Source: Desulfuromonadaceae bacterium
GTDB lineage: Bacteria; Desulfobacterota; Desulfuromonadia; Desulfuromonadales; Geopsychrobacteraceae
Reading direction: 5' to 3'
DNA length: 5,281 nucleotides
NCBI GenBank assembly: GCA_016744555.1
Contig: JADGED010000083.1
Coordinates: forward strand, 4,355 to 9,635
Made by a program: the position numbers and the translations under genes
In this document: piece after piece, positions 3,955 through 5,281 of the stretch
How the letters are laid out: each line of letters starts with the position of its first letter
How positions within the stretch are numbered: the first letter of the stretch is position 1
Notes under the pieces: generated by a model
Database searches by the model: none
Told to the model about the DNA's origin: nothing
Seen by the model: the letters and a program-made list of their open reading frames with translations, nothing else

Positions 3955-5281
3955 ATGTCTCAAATGCAACAGACAATTCAATCTCTGCTCAAACATCTGA
4001 AAATTAGCGATAATACCTTTTTGATCATCTTGGCAGTAATTGTTGGGATGCTGGGTGGTTTGGGTAATTATCTATTTCGGCAAACTATTGACCTAATTCA
4101 CTGGGCGGTGGTGGAGCAGGGGCTTGAACTGTTCGATATCTCTTTGGAGTATTGGAGTGTCGAGAGGCTGTGGGTAATGTTTTTTCCAGCCATTGGTGGT
4201 TTGTTGTTGATCCCCATGTGGATGCTATTTGCCGACGATATTAAAGGTGGTTTTGCCGGTTTTTTAGTTAAGGTCAACCTTAAGGGGGCCAAACTGCCGT
4301 TTCGACCATTATTTACCAAGGGGTTGGCATCGGCGATTACCCTTGGTACCGGAGGTAGCGCCGGACAGGAAGGGCCAATTGCGGTCATTGGCGGTACCAT
4401 TGGTAGTCAGTTTGGCAAGATGTTTAAAGTAAGTGGTGACCGGATTAAGGTTTTGGTTGCTTGTGGTGCAGCAGCAGGGGTTGCAGCAACCTTTAATGCC
4501 CCCCTTGCGGGCGTATTCTTTGCCACCGAAATAGTTTTATTATCATCATTTGAGGTTGCCAGCTTTACTTCTATTGTCATTTCTAGCGGGATGGCGACAG
4601 TAGTCTCGCGTGCGCTATTGGGTGATGGTTCTGAAATCGTTGCGCCGCCGTACGTGATGAATAATTTTTGGGAAATTGGCCTCTATGTAATGCTGGGGGT
4701 CTTGATTGGAATCCTTGCTGCTGGTTTTATCGGCCTCCACTTTAAGATTAAGGATCGTATTGCAGCCATTAAGTTGCCCCGCCTCAGCAAACCGATTCTT
4801 GGTGGTTTGACAGTCGGTATAATCGGTATTGGCTTACCGCAGGTGTTTGGTAATGGGTACGAGTTTGTCGGTACGGTGCTGTTGGGTGATCACCCGTGGT
4901 ATTTGTTGGGAATTTTAGTTATCGCTAAAATGGTTGCCACCTCAATTACTTTAGGTTCAGGTATGCCGGGTGGATTATTCGCCCCCTGCCTATTTCTTGG
5001 GGCGGTAGCTGGTGGCGCATATGGGCACATTATTGAAATGATTTTTCCGGCGGCAGAACTGTCTGCCGGTGCTTATGCGTTGGTTGGCATGGGGGCTTTT
5101 TTGGCTGCCGCAACCCACGCACCGATGACAGCAATCTTTTTGTTGTTTGAAATTACTGATAGTTACGAAGTTATTATCCCCATTATGCTTGCCTGCGTTA
5201 TCAGTACCTCTATTGCTCGTCATTTCAATGAGGACAGTTTAGAAACTGCAGAGCTAAGTCGCTTGGGGATTGATCTAGAGG
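3955..5281 (+). CDS. ClC-family chloride channel/transporter, 3' end outside window
   Basis: The open frame from ATG 3955 runs 442 codons to the right edge with no stop. An in-frame TAA at 3949-3951 excludes any earlier start; ATG 3964 is the only close alternative, and neither has a clear Shine-Dalgarno. The product is a polytopic inner-membrane protein. ClC signatures are GTGGSAGQEGP with the gating glutamate (Glu139), FNAPLAGVFFATE (Glu192), PGGLFAP (residues 338-344) and FEITDSY with the pore tyrosine (Tyr404, equivalent to Tyr445 of E. coli ClC-ec1). The first selectivity motif, usually GSGIP or GYGFP, reads KGGFAG (97-102) and lacks the proline. The position matching the proton glutamate Glu203 of ClC-ec1 is Ile193. 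The tail ETAELSRLGID resembles the linker that leads into C-terminal CBS domains in long bacterial ClCs. It moves Cl- or another anion; channel versus exchanger and exact selectivity are open. Confidence 0.9.
   Translation, partial: MSQMQQTIQSLLKHLKISDNTFLIILAVIVGMLGGLGNYLFRQTIDLIHWAVVEQGLELFDISLEYWSVERLWVMFFPAIGGLLLIPMWMLFADDIKGGFAGFLVKVNLKGAKLPFRPLFTKGLASAITLGTGGSAGQEGPIAVIGGTIGSQFGKMFKVSGDRIKVLVACGAAAGVAATFNAPLAGVFFATEIVLLSSFEVASFTSIVISSGMATVVSRALLGDGSEIVAPPYVMNNFWEIGLYVMLGVLIGILAAGFIGLHFKIKDRIAAIKLPRLSKPILGGLTVGIIGIGLPQVFGNGYEFVGTVLLGDHPWYLLGILVIAKMVATSITLGSGMPGGLFAPCLFLGAVAGGAYGHIIEMIFPAAELSAGAYALVGMGAFLAAATHAPMTAIFLLFEITDSYEVIIPIMLACVISTSIARHFNEDSLETAELSRLGIDLE

Noticed and set aside
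1..5281. CRISPR array, transposase, integrase, tRNA or rRNA
   Set aside because: No spaced direct repeats, mobile-element genes with terminal repeats, or recognisable RNA gene sequence were seen on either strand.

Overview
The window looks like a piece of an anaerobic, respiring Gram-negative bacterium with moderate GC (roughly mid-40s % by eye). Two adjacent multiheme c-type cytochromes of the triheme c7 type, a TRAP-type solute-binding protein and a lipoprotein NlpC/P60 enzyme together suggest a Desulfuromonadales/Geobacter-like or other Desulfobacterota-type lineage. That placement is inferred from gene families only; no marker gene is present.

Layout. (1) Nucleotides 2-892 (+) form one open frame that enters from the left edge. 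It is a chimera: about 48 residues of a YfgD-type arsenate reductase (ArsC) run in frame into the C-terminal three quarters of a DctP-type TRAP solute-binding protein. Base composition jumps from about 29% GC to about 50% at the join near 140-150, so the join is either a real rearrangement or an assembly chimera. (2) Nucleotides 948-2845 (-) hold a compact three-gene operon: two paralogous hexaheme periplasmic cytochromes (2845-2069, then 2068-1289) and a small secreted, probably lipid-anchored protein (1280-948). A 7-bp GC-rich hairpin lies between the converging ends of regions 1 and 2. (3) Nucleotides 3055-3525 (-) encode an NlpC/P60 lipoprotein cell-wall hydrolase, separated from the cytochrome operon by a 209-bp gap. 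(4) A 429-bp AT-rich divergent intergenic region (3526-3954) follows. (5) A ClC-family anion channel/transporter begins at 3955 (+) and runs off the right edge; its tail sequence suggests that further C-terminal (possibly CBS) domains follow.

How the genes fit together. The two cytochromes, each built from two triheme units, would form a twelve-heme periplasmic electron-transfer pair, with the small exported protein as a possible partner. The other genes have no evident link to them. The two long intergenic regions carry matching inverted repeats, TAATTG-N14-CAATTA, one between the hydrolase and the cytochrome operon and one between the hydrolase and the ClC gene. This suggests a shared regulator, but it is unproven. 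The observations most worth a second look are the ArsC/DctP fusion, the nested duplication and histidine shortage of the cytochromes, the paired dyads, and the altered first selectivity motif of the ClC protein.
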